Counted from the stretch's first letter, positions 1-6,506 are shown. The stretch: DNA of 9,052 bases from Bacillota bacterium (GCA_023389005.1 JAEWFE010000187.1:1-9052); one strand, 5' to 3'. Notes: a model not told the origin generated them from the letters alone. Program-made: numbers and translations.

Positions 1-1163
1 CTTCCAAAAAAGTCATTGATACTGCCATTTATAAAGCCTATCACGGACAAAAAACCATTCAGTGGCAAGAAATTTATGCTGGACAAACGGCTTTTGAAAA
101 ATTTGGCACCTATCTTCCTGATGAAACATTAGCAACGATTCAAGAAGCCAAACTTGCTTTAAAAGGGCCCTTAATGACACCTATTGGCGAAGGATTTCGC
201 TCATTAAATGTGACCTTGCGCCAAACGCTTGATTTATTTGCTTGTGTGCGTCCTGTTCGCTATTTTTCCGGCGTTCCTAGTCCTTTAAAACACCCCGAAA
301 AAACAGATATGGTCATCTTCCGCGAAAATACTGAAGACGTCTATGCAGGCATCGAGTTTCTCGCTGGTCAAGCAGAAACGACACAATTAATCGAAGTGTT
401 AAAAACACAATTTGGTGTCCAAAAAATTCGTTTCCCACAAACTTCATCGATTGGAATCAAACCCGTATCCAAAGAAGGAAGCCAACGTCTAATTGCCGCT
501 GCGATTGACTATGCATTAGCGAATAAGCGAAAATCTGTCACCTTAGTGCATAAAGGCAATATCATGAAGTTTACCGAGGGGCATTTCAAAAAGTGGGGCT
601 ATGATTTAGCAGAGGAAAAATATGCTGAGGTATGCTTTACCATGCAAACTTTTGACAAAATCGCTAAAAAAGAAGGCAAAGAAGCAGCTCAAAAAGCCCT
701 TAACGATGCTCAAAAAGCTGGCAAATTGATCATAAAAGATGTGATTGCAGATAATTTCTTACAACAAATCTTACTTTATCCAGAAAAATATGATGTCATT
801 GCGACGTGTAACTTAAATGGTGATTATATTTCTGACGCCTTAGCTGCGCAAGTCGGTGGCATCGGCATTGCACCAGGTGGAAATATCAATTATCACACCG
901 GTCACGCAATTTTTGAAGCGACTCATGGCACGGCACCCGATATCGCCGGTCAAGGAAAAGCCAATCCATGTTCGCTACTCTTATCTGCTTGCATGATGCT
1001 TGATTATGTCGGTTGGCAGGCAGCGAGTCATCGGATTATTTGTGCGATTGAACATGCCATTCGCAATAAAACAGTCACCAGTGATTTTGCCCAAGCGATG
1101 AAAGAGGCCACGCTACTTTCCACTCAAGAATTTGGCGACTTACTCGTTGACTTAATGGAATAA
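1..1163 (+). CDS. icd: Isocitrate dehydrogenase, NAD-type cofactor pocket (5' partial)
   Basis: Converts isocitrate to 2-oxoglutarate and CO2 in the cytosolic oxidative branch of the citrate cycle. The gene enters from the left edge in frame 3 (first full codon at 3), leaving 386 codons; only a few dozen N-terminal residues are missing compared with the roughly 390-420 aa family. Visible family landmarks are RSLNV (window residues 66-70, the substrate serine loop phosphorylated in E. coli), RENTEDVYAGIE, VHKGNIMKFTEG, IKDVIAD and NGDYISD. The Lys/Ala-rich insertion before IKDVIAD matches Bacillus-type enzymes. After HGTAP, where E. coli has Lys344-Tyr345 and Val351, this protein has Asp-Ile (939-944) and Ala (960-962). 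The Tyr391 and Arg395 equivalents are Ser (1080) and Gln (1092). In this family that pattern indicates NAD+ rather than NADP+ use. It ends in TAA before a terminator and is probably the last gene of a citrate-cycle operon upstream. Confidence 0.95.
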   Translation, partial: SKKVIDTAIYKAYHGQKTIQWQEIYAGQTAFEKFGTYLPDETLATIQEAKLALKGPLMTPIGEGFRSLNVTLRQTLDLFACVRPVRYFSGVPSPLKHPEKTDMVIFRENTEDVYAGIEFLAGQAETTQLIEVLKTQFGVQKIRFPQTSSIGIKPVSKEGSQRLIAAAIDYALANKRKSVTLVHKGNIMKFTEGHFKKWGYDLAEEKYAEVCFTMQTFDKIAKKEGKEAAQKALNDAQKAGKLIIKDVIADNFLQQILLYPEKYDVIATCNLNGDYISDALAAQVGGIGIAPGGNINYHTGHAIFEATHGTAPDIAGQGKANPCSLLLSACMMLDYVGWQAASHRIICAIEHAIRNKTVTSDFAQAMKEATLLSTQEFGDLLVDLME

Positions 1164-1174
1164 TCAATCACTAA

Positions 1175-1208
1175 ACTAGCTACAAAGCAAAGTAGCTAGT
1201 TTTTATTT
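1175..1208 (+). terminator. Rho-independent terminator of icd
   Basis: A perfect 9-bp stem, ACTAGCTAC (1175-1183) with GTAGCTAGT (1192-1200), encloses an 8-nt loop and is followed by TTTTATTT. It starts 11 nt after the icd stop codon. It isolates icd from the Fic gene. Confidence 0.9.
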
Positions 1209-1235
1209 CTCATCAAACTCAAAACATGATAGAAT
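1207..1235 (+). promoter_or_regulatory. Sigma-A-type promoter of the Fic gene
   Basis: The -10 is TAGAAT (1230-1235), preceded by TG at 1227-1228 to give an extended -10. A weak -35, TTCTCA (1207-1212, 4 of 6 consensus), lies 17 nt upstream and overlaps the tail of the icd terminator. A strong AGGAGGTG ribosome site follows at 1255-1262, and the ATG is at 1267. This supports the Fic gene being a separate transcription unit. No operator is evident. Confidence 0.65.
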
Positions 1236-1266
1236 ACAAATAAACAACAAATGCAGGAGGTGTGCC

Positions 1267-2061
1267 ATGGATTTTCGTGAATTAGATGCTTTAAAATGTA
1301 AAATGGATCAATTTCGTCCACTGACAAAAGGGCAAGTTGAAGCAATTGAACGCGAAAAAAAGATTGAACACGTTTGGTCTTCTAATGCGCTCGAAGGTGG
1401 TACATTGGACAAATATGAAACAGCAGCCATCTTAGAAACAGGTGCTACGATACATGCTACACCTGTCAAAGAAATTTTAGAAACGCTTGATTTAGGAAAA
1501 GCTTTTGATTTTGTTTACGAACTAGCCTTAGGACAGGTGCCCTTAAACGAAGAAATCATTCAAAAAATCAATCAACTCGCAACGATCAAATCCGCGGATA
1601 AAGTTGAATTAGCAGGAATGTATCGACTAAATGCTGCTTATCCGTATGGTGTAGTCGGCGTACATTACACAGATCCTTACCTGATTCGTCAAGAGATGGC
1701 CAACTTAATCTATTGGGCACAAGAAATCGCACCTACCTTACATCCAGTTGAATATGCAGCCTTACTTCATCAAAAATTTGTGAGTATCCATCCATTCACT
1801 GATGGTAATGGTCGGACAGCCAGACTTTTAATGGAATTTGCGCTGACAAGCAATGGTTTTCCAATCACAAATATTCAGCCAGACAAAAAATCTAGACAAA
1901 TTTATATGGAAACTCTCGCCAACACACAACGAACAGGAGATACTGAACCATTTGTGGCATTAGTAGCTAATTATGTGAAAGAAGAGTTAGAAATGCGTAT
2001 TCGGATTTTGGAATTAAATGAAAAAAATATTCGTGAAGCTAAAAGCAAAACAACCAGCTAG
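1267..2061 (+). CDS. Fic family protein, class II (N-terminal inhibitory motif)
   Basis: Fic-fold enzymes usually transfer AMP (sometimes UMP, phosphate or phosphocholine) from a nucleotide to hydroxyl groups of target proteins. The protein has 264 aa. The catalytic motif HPFTDGNGRTAR lies at residues 175-186 with catalytic His175, metal-binding Asp179 and the GNGR anion hole, all intact. Near the N terminus SNALEG (residues 39-44) fits the inhibitory (S/T)xxxE(G/N) motif, in which Glu43 would clash with ATP gamma-phosphate. This makes it a class II, self-contained and normally autoinhibited Fic. The segment after the motif (ETAAIL, then the helices leading to the core) resembles widespread Fic/DOC-like regulators. 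The start is fixed by AGGAGGTG four bases upstream. It is monocistronic and convergent with the phosphatase/PARG operon. There is no antitoxin partner, as expected for class II. The target is unknown. Confidence 0.93.
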   Translation: MDFRELDALKCKMDQFRPLTKGQVEAIEREKKIEHVWSSNALEGGTLDKYETAAILETGATIHATPVKEILETLDLGKAFDFVYELALGQVPLNEEIIQKINQLATIKSADKVELAGMYRLNAAYPYGVVGVHYTDPYLIRQEMANLIYWAQEIAPTLHPVEYAALLHQKFVSIHPFTDGNGRTARLLMEFALTSNGFPITNIQPDKKSRQIYMETLANTQRTGDTEPFVALVANYVKEELEMRIRILELNEKNIREAKSKTTS

Positions 2062-2092
2062 ATGTAAAACACATACAACTAGCTGGCTTTTC
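2054..2092. terminator. Bidirectional terminator between Fic and the convergent operon
   Basis: The stem is CCAGCTAG (2054-2061) with CTAGCTGG (2079-2086). The 17-nt loop can itself pair ATGT with ACAT. CTTTTC follows on the + strand, and on the minus strand the continuation is TTGTTTTGCTTTT. The Fic stop codon TAG (2059-2061) is inside the left arm, and the metallophosphoesterase stop lies at 2093, so one hairpin serves both convergent units. Confidence 0.85.
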
Positions 2093-2632
2093 TTATTGTT
2101 CTTGTTTGCGTTTAGCTACCAATTCCAAAATTTGTGTCTGACTAATCGGTGTAAAATCTAACATATCCGCTCCTACATTCACAGCATTCGGACCTAGCGT
2201 TTTAGCAAAGTACGCTGAATGATTGTTATGCACATGACCGTAAATTAAGATACTGTCACGAAAATAACCTTCCCACTCTAAAATTGGATAATGAAACAAG
2301 ACATATTGTTGCTTGTTTTCTTTAAAGGTATGATAGTCCTTCACCCACTCAAAAAGCGTGGTGTCAAATTCTGACTGATTTAAATATTTCTCATGATTAC
2401 CGCGAATCAGATACTTTCTTCCTTTCAAACGTCGCAATAATTCATTGGCTTCTTGCGCACTTCCTTTATATAAAAAATCACCAACAATAAAAACTTCATC
2501 TTTTGGCCGCACAACGCGATTCCAACGTCTAATCATCGTTTCATGCATCTCAGTTAAATTTGCAAAAGGTCTATGGCTCATTTCAATAATTGATTCATGG
2601 CAAAAATGTAAATCTGCAATAAAAAACTTCAT
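2093..2632 (-). CDS. Calcineurin-like metallophosphoesterase (small, COG4186-like)
   Basis: Two-metal phosphoesterase of 179 aa, cytosolic, with no signal peptide. All metal-ligand motifs are present in order: DLH (Asp7, His9), GD (Gly51-Asp52), GNH (78-80), His114 in FHYP, and GHVH (132-135). The length and the early HESI segment resemble small predicted phosphoesterases of the COG4186 type, whose physiological substrates are mostly unknown; phosphodiesters, nucleotides or phosphoproteins are possible. The ATG at 2630-2632 follows GGAGGG (2639-2644) at 6-nt spacing. It is the last gene of a three-gene operon, 21 nt after the PARG-like gene, and ends directly at the shared terminator. It could act on a product of its two operon partners, for example an ADP-ribose phosphate, but this is inference. 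Confidence 0.88.
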   Translation of the reverse strand: MKFFIADLHFCHESIIEMSHRPFANLTEMHETMIRRWNRVVRPKDEVFIVGDFLYKGSAQEANELLRRLKGRKYLIRGNHEKYLNQSEFDTTLFEWVKDYHTFKENKQQYVLFHYPILEWEGYFRDSILIYGHVHNNHSAYFAKTLGPNAVNVGADMLDFTPISQTQILELVAKRKQEQ

Positions 2633-2653
2633 CCCTATCCCTCCACATTTAGC

Positions 2654-3487
2654 TTACATCTGACTCAAAACCTTTTGAAAAGCGATTTGATTTCTTTGGT
2701 CATACGGTGGACAATAAATCGCAAATTCAATCGTTTGAAAAGCTTTAGAAAAATCTTGAATCGCACGTATCATCCCTTTTGCGACAATTTCTGGAGGATT
2801 TCCAAAGGCGCCACAACCAAACGCACCTAGGATTACAACTTCTACCTTCTGTACTTGGGCTACCGCTAAAATTTTGCGACAACGATTTTCATGAATTTGT
2901 GCCAATTCATCTGATGAAATCATTTGACGGCCATGATTCAGATTCGGTGCTGCACACGTAATAACATCCACTTTTTGCCAGTGATGTTCAGGCAAAGTGG
3001 TCGGAAAAGCCGTATCTGACTTAAAAATCACGACATCAGGGGTATAAATCAAGTCATCATTATAGGTAAAATCCATCTGTCCGCTTCGTAATTGTTGACG
3101 ATGGGGCTGATAAAACACCTGCATTATCTCTCGGTCGGTCAAATTCGCATAAAGTATACTCGTCCGACATAAACACTCCTCTTGCGCATTACTACCACCG
3201 ACAACACCTCCGCCTGGATTCGTCGCTGAAGCAAAATTTAGTACGGCCACTTTCTTATCAGAATATTGCATCGCCGCTTGGAAAGTCCGTTTATCCGATA
3301 GTACGATTAACGCATCTTGGCTATACCGTGGCTGCTGATCATTGGCTAGCACTTGATTGGCTGGTACAAAAAATTGTTTGTCAAGACTTTTTTGAACAGC
3401 TTGACGTAAAATTGGATTTTGTTGATAAAAATGGTAAGTGTCTTCAAAAATTTCAATACGTTTGTTGGTTGCTTCAAACTGATTCAT
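2654..3487 (-). CDS. TIGR02452-like bacterial PARG / macrodomain ADP-ribose hydrolase
   Basis: A 277-aa protein of the microbial-type poly(ADP-ribose) glycohydrolase family (TIGR02452/DUF2263 type), predicted to remove ADP-ribose from proteins or other acceptors. The signature GGG-x7-QEE is at residues 92-104, with Glu104 in the position of the catalytic glutamate. The second diagnostic loop, GAFGCGAFGNPP (221-232), binds the diphosphate in relatives. NFASATNPGGG and TCAAPN also fit the macrodomain core, and the length matches the family. The ATG at 3485-3487 is supported by GGAAAG (3495-3500), 7 nt upstream. It sits 17 nt after the PPP phosphatase gene and 21 nt before the metallophosphoesterase gene, so all three are probably cotranscribed. 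No ADP-ribosyltransferase is recognisable in the window, so its substrate may be made elsewhere or come from phage or a competitor. Confidence 0.9.
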   Translation of the reverse strand: MNQFEATNKRIEIFEDTYHFYQQNPILRQAVQKSLDKQFFVPANQVLANDQQPRYSQDALIVLSDKRTFQAAMQYSDKKVAVLNFASATNPGGGVVGGSNAQEECLCRTSILYANLTDREIMQVFYQPHRQQLRSGQMDFTYNDDLIYTPDVVIFKSDTAFPTTLPEHHWQKVDVITCAAPNLNHGRQMISSDELAQIHENRCRKILAVAQVQKVEVVILGAFGCGAFGNPPEIVAKGMIRAIQDFSKAFQTIEFAIYCPPYDQRNQIAFQKVLSQM

Positions 3488-3504
3488 AGACGCTCTTTCC
3501 TTTC

Positions 3505-4326
3505 CTAATTCGATTGCTCATTTAGTCGATATTCATGCCAAGTATCAGCTATTTTTTCAAAAGAGGTATACTGATTACGCTGCGTGTCATAGACTAAAAC
3601 GGGAACTTTGCCACTCTTATTCACATAACCATCGATAAAATAATGACTGGCTTGGTCAAAATATACCCGACCTAAATACGCCTCATCTCCTGCAACAAAA
3701 GAAGAACGAAAATGACCGCAAATAATCGTCTTGTAAAATTTTCCCGTCGTAAATGGATACTTGCAAGTAAAAATTTCTGGTGCCGTTCCTGATTTCCAGT
3801 ATTCTCCGGCCTCTTCATCCACGCCGGCATGAACAAAAATTTGTGTTGGCGTTTCGACATAACGTGGAAACTGATATTTACGTTTTAACCAGGTCAATAA
3901 TTTTTGATGCTCAGGAGCGTTTAAAAGATTTTCCCGAAATTTTTCTTCAATCGCTTGTAAACGTACATGGATATTTGGTGCATCGCCTTGACTATTTAAG
4001 ATAGCTTGAAAGTTATGCTCTGTAAAAAAACTTTCAATCGTCTCTATCCCCATATTCATCGCATATCCGATATAGGCATTTTCCGGTTCAAATAGCCAGT
4101 CACAAAACCATTCATCATGATTGCCTAATAGCACGGTTACTTGGCCAGGATGACGCTCCTCAAAGTCCATAATCGTTTGCAGCACCTGACAAGAATGCCG
4201 TCCACGATCCACATAATCCCCTAAAAAAATCACCTTATCTTCTGGCTTTAGAGTTATCAATGTCAATGCTTCCTTTAACGGTGATAAACAACCATGAACA
4301 TCACTTAATGCATAAATTTTTCCCAT
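3505..4326 (-). CDS. PPP-family serine/threonine-protein phosphatase-like protein
   Basis: Metal-dependent phosphatase of 273 aa with the full PPP signature: SDVHG (residues 8-12, metal ligands Asp9 and His11), GDYVDRG (36-42), LLGNHDEW (67-73), FVHAG (164-168) and CGHF (203-206). Bacterial members dephosphorylate phosphoproteins, and relatives such as ApaH act on dinucleoside polyphosphates, so the substrate is open. The frame stays open upstream to 4452, but I place the start at 4326. That ATG has GAGGTGA (4332-4338) at 5-nt spacing and a promoter just behind it, and the extra 42 residues (with FFFFLL) overlap the promoter and a gene remnant on the other strand. It is first in the operon with the PARG-like protein and the small metallophosphoesterase. 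Confidence 0.9.
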   Translation of the reverse strand: MGKIYALSDVHGCLSPLKEALTLITLKPEDKVIFLGDYVDRGRHSCQVLQTIMDFEERHPGQVTVLLGNHDEWFCDWLFEPENAYIGYAMNMGIETIESFFTEHNFQAILNSQGDAPNIHVRLQAIEEKFRENLLNAPEHQKLLTWLKRKYQFPRYVETPTQIFVHAGVDEEAGEYWKSGTAPEIFTCKYPFTTGKFYKTIICGHFRSSFVAGDEAYLGRVYFDQASHYFIDGYVNKSGKVPVLVYDTQRNQYTSFEKIADTWHEYRLNEQSN

Positions 4327-4345
4327 CACGCTCACCTCAACACTT

Positions 4346-4375
4346 ATTATATCATTTTCTTTCATTAATTTTGAA
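4346..4375 (-). promoter_or_regulatory. Promoter of the phosphatase-PARG-phosphoesterase operon
   Basis: On the minus strand there is a perfect TATAAT (+ strand coordinates 4346-4351), with TTCAAA (4370-4375, 4 of 6) 18 nt upstream. The transcript would start near 4339, giving a leader of about a dozen bases that holds the GAGGTGA ribosome site. This placement also decides the start codon at 4326. Confidence 0.7.
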
Positions 4376-4386
4376 AGTGCTGATAG

Positions 4387-4515
4387 AAGTTTAACCTTAC
4401 TTATGACAATCAAAAGGAAAAAGAAGAAGCCATTACCTCCTTCTTTACGCAATCAAGCATCAATCTAGATTATGCAGCATTACATGGCGAAGTTTATCAC
4501 CGCGTCACTAAATAA
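4387..4515 (+). pseudogene. 3' remnant of an unidentified + strand gene
   Basis: Reading frame 1 is open from the codon after a TAG at 4384 to TAA at 4513-4515. It encodes 42 residues ending in LDYAALHGEVYHRVTK, preceded by a charged helix-like stretch (QKEKEEAITSFF). It has no start codon or ribosome site, but the codons look coding, and a strong + strand terminator follows 7 nt after the stop. This looks like the C-terminal end of a gene whose 5' part was lost where the divergent operon now begins. In the neighbouring frame just upstream (4370-4402) the translation FESADRSLTLL may be more of the same gene after a frameshift. I do not recognise the family. The fragment overlaps the phosphatase promoter only if that upstream piece is counted. 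Confidence 0.55.
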
Positions 4516-4521
4516 AACAAC

Positions 4522-4571
4522 AATCAGCTAGGTAGGCTCAATTACGCTTACCTAGCTGATTTACTTTTTTT
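4522..4571. terminator. Strong, probably bidirectional terminator
   Basis: A perfect 13-bp stem, AATCAGCTAGGTA (4522-4534) with TACCTAGCTGATT (4549-4561), extends inward by three pairs including one G-U. On the + strand a run of seven T follows at 4565-4571. On the minus strand the continuation is GTTGTTTTATT. It would end the + strand remnant and also the minus-strand kinase cluster that stops at 4597. Confidence 0.85.
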
Positions 4572-4596
4572 AAACGATAAATACATGAACTTTCAC

Positions 4597-4884
4597 TTAA
4601 TTGTCTTGAAATTCAATCATCAAATTTGGTTGTAACTCCACATAAGGAATACAATACTCAAAAGTCGTTGCCAAGTCATAAATCGATAAATTACCGGATA
4701 ATCCCGTGTATAGTTTTAACAGCTCCACCAAAGCCCCTACTTGATGATTGCCGTCTAGTATCGTTGGATAACAAGCCGCTACCAACGGACGATTCAAGAT
4801 AGTGACTTCAGAAAATTCTGCCTGCCCACTCTCTAGTTGCAAGCTTAATATTTCTTGTTGACTTACTTTAAAGATAATTCTCAT
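4597..4884 (-). CDS. Hypothetical 95-aa protein translationally coupled to the HipA-like kinase
   Basis: Small acidic protein of 95 aa that I do not recognise. It has no helix-turn-helix, signal peptide or membrane segment. It opens with a beta-strand-like MRIIFKVSQQEILSL segment, has a central helix-like stretch (GALVELLKLYTGL), and ends in alternating hydrophobic strands (YVELQPNLMIEF). A GTG in frame lies at 4897-4899, but I choose the ATG at 4882-4884. It has GGAGGA (4891-4896) 6 nt upstream, and its ATG overlaps the kinase stop codon as ATGA, a classic sign of translational coupling and stoichiometric expression. It could be a regulator or antitoxin of the kinase or simply a subunit. The small HipS of HipBST systems is a formal parallel in size only. 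Confidence 0.8.
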   Translation of the reverse strand: MRIIFKVSQQEILSLQLESGQAEFSEVTILNRPLVAACYPTILDGNHQVGALVELLKLYTGLSGNLSIYDLATTFEYCIPYVELQPNLMIEFQDN

Positions 4885-5927
4885 CGCACTTCCTCCCACA
4901 AACGTTTCGCATCTTTGTCAGCTAACAATGCTAATAATAAATCCGCCTTGGCTTGAGCAAAAGTGGCTAGTTTTGGATCTAAAGTTTGAATACGCGTCAC
5001 ACAATGCTTTAATTTTTCTTGTAATAATCCAAAGTTAATTTGAAAAGGTTGAAATCCTTGTTCAAACAGAAAATCAATATTTTGCGCATAAGAATCATTA
5101 CCCAAAATGCCGAGTTGATGAGATTGTTTGATTTGGTCCTTAAAATCTAAAATAATTTCTTGCCACTCAGCAGTTCCTTGGAATCGTTGCATAGCTTGTT
5201 CCATTTGCTCTTTCCAATCAGGGATCCGCAAGCAGCGCCCAAAATCCATATTGTAGGGTTGAATACTTTCAAAACCAACTAAGAAAACAAAATTCGTACT
5301 ATTACCTTTACGATCTTCATTCCCCAGTAACAAATCAAAAGCCGCTTGTTTAACAATAAACGCCTTGGCTGCCTGCTCTGACAAACCGAACCGTGTGAAA
5401 AATGCAATCATACTTGATAAAATGGCTTGATTTTCACTTTTATTTTTAATCGCTTGCTCAAATTCATCATACTTGACCAAATATTTCTCAAAAGCCAGGG
5501 CACTACGGTCGGTCAGTACACTTTCTAAACAACCGGCACGGACATAATTGGGGGCAGAAGTTCCAGTGATAGGTTGGGCATTGACTTTAGGAATCACTTT
5601 TTCAAAACGATAGGTCAGACAAGGAAAATCCGCATCAGCTACCATACTTTCAACAAAACAAGACACTATCGACTCCACCACGGAGGAATAACTCACATCA
5701 TATTCGGCTTGTAAGTAAAAATTATCCCCATGACGCTTGGAAATCGTATCTAGTTTCAAAAAGCGCGCATCCACTTGTTCTTGATCCAAAATAAATACCG
5801 GACCTTTTAATTGTGCTCCTTTAAATAAAGGATTGCCAAAGGGTTGTGGATGTTTCTTTCCAGGGACCAAGTGTAACGTATCGCCTTGGTATTTTCCTTG
5901 CATCACATAAGACAACAAATTATCCAT
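4881..5927 (-). CDS. HipA-like (CtkA-like) protein kinase
   Basis: Protein of 348 aa with the layout of HipA-type Ser/Thr kinases. An ATP-binding lysine strand, RFLKLD (Lys58), comes first, followed by a helical segment and then the catalytic loop LLLGNEDRKGNSTNF (candidate base Asp205; Asn209 or Asn212 as metal ligand). MDFGR follows (metal ligand Asp228). The Asp-to-Asp spacing of 23 equals that of E. coli HipA Asp309-Asp332, but the loop appears altered: Asn is at +4/+7 rather than +5. HipA-type kinases phosphorylate targets such as glutamyl-tRNA synthetase; the target here is unknown. GTG occurs at 5937-5939, but the ATG at 5925-5927 has GAGG (5934-5937) at 6-nt spacing and is preferred. 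It lies 15 nt after the 187-aa gene and overlaps the 95-aa gene by 4 nt. No HipB-like HTH gene adjoins it. Confidence 0.75.
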   Translation of the reverse strand: MDNLLSYVMQGKYQGDTLHLVPGKKHPQPFGNPLFKGAQLKGPVFILDQEQVDARFLKLDTISKRHGDNFYLQAEYDVSYSSVVESIVSCFVESMVADADFPCLTYRFEKVIPKVNAQPITGTSAPNYVRAGCLESVLTDRSALAFEKYLVKYDEFEQAIKNKSENQAILSSMIAFFTRFGLSEQAAKAFIVKQAAFDLLLGNEDRKGNSTNFVFLVGFESIQPYNMDFGRCLRIPDWKEQMEQAMQRFQGTAEWQEIILDFKDQIKQSHQLGILGNDSYAQNIDFLFEQGFQPFQINFGLLQEKLKHCVTRIQTLDPKLATFAQAKADLLLALLADKDAKRLWEEVR

Positions 5928-5942
5928 ATCACACCTCACAAA

Positions 5943-6506
5943 TTATAAATTTTTATCACGAATTATTTGTATTGCTTGTTCTACTGTTATTTCATCTAAC
6001 AAAGACAAGAAGATTGGTTGGGCTAATTCTTCAAAATAGGCCGGAACAACAGCGGTGAAATAATCAAGAGTTGCTAGCGGGGCCATATGAAATACATCAT
6101 AGTCAACGAGCGAAGTACAGCATAAATCATAGCTGCCATCTTCTGTAACGGTAAAACGTGGGGTATAAAAGTAACTATATGGATATATTTCTCCTTGTTT
6201 TCCATCATTTGTTGGCATCCAGACCATCGCATTAATGTAATTCAATAAGCGATAAAGACCGGCTAAATGATTTTTTCTTTCTCTTATCCATTTCGTGGCA
6301 GTAGCGGCATAGTGAACTTTAACCTCCATACAATTATTATGAAAATAAAAATCAACTCCAAGCAATTTGCCAGGGAAACTTTCACAATTAAGTAAACTCA
6401 CAACTAAACAAACGCCACTTTCGCTCACAACTGTTTCAAAATGTAATTGACGTCCTTTCAAATATCGCTTCACACTTTTTTGGACAGATAATGGATTGGT
6501 ACTCAT
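5943..6506 (-). CDS. Hypothetical 187-aa protein, possible YbjN/chaperone-like fold
   Basis: I do not firmly recognise this protein. The sequence has an N-terminal basic helix (VQKSVKRYLKGR), then paired beta strands (LHFETVVSES, CLVVSLLN, LLGVDFYFH, MEVKVHY), a helix (HLAGLYRLLNYINAMVW), further strands (YTPRFTVTEDGSY) and an acidic C-terminal helical half (PAYFEELAQPIFLSLLDEI). This alpha-beta-alpha order and the final regulatory-looking helix resemble YbjN / type III chaperone-like folds that bind partner proteins, but the match is by pattern only. There are no transmembrane or signal segments. The ATG at 6504-6506 follows AGGAGG (6515-6520) at 8-nt spacing. It is the gene immediately before the HipA-like kinase (15-nt gap), so it is a candidate modulator or substrate of that kinase. 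Confidence 0.75.
   Translation of the reverse strand: MSTNPLSVQKSVKRYLKGRQLHFETVVSESGVCLVVSLLNCESFPGKLLGVDFYFHNNCMEVKVHYAATATKWIRERKNHLAGLYRLLNYINAMVWMPTNDGKQGEIYPYSYFYTPRFTVTEDGSYDLCCTSLVDYDVFHMAPLATLDYFTAVVPAYFEELAQPIFLSLLDEITVEQAIQIIRDKNL

Noticed and set aside
2445..2961. + strand open frames opposite the metallophosphoesterase and PARG-like genes
   Set aside because: They lack ribosome sites and family motifs and lie wholly antisense to genes with complete catalytic motifs.
4327..4452. N-terminal extension of the PPP phosphatase with a hydrophobic FFFFLLIVI run, as a possible membrane anchor
   Set aside because: The ATG at 4326 has an ideal ribosome site, and the extension region contains a TATAAT promoter and overlaps the coding-like remnant on the + strand.
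4403..4468. Short + strand frame starting ATGACAATC and encoding a Lys-rich 21-residue peptide
   Set aside because: No ribosome site, and the overlapping frame 1 has far more convincing coding character and ends at a terminator.
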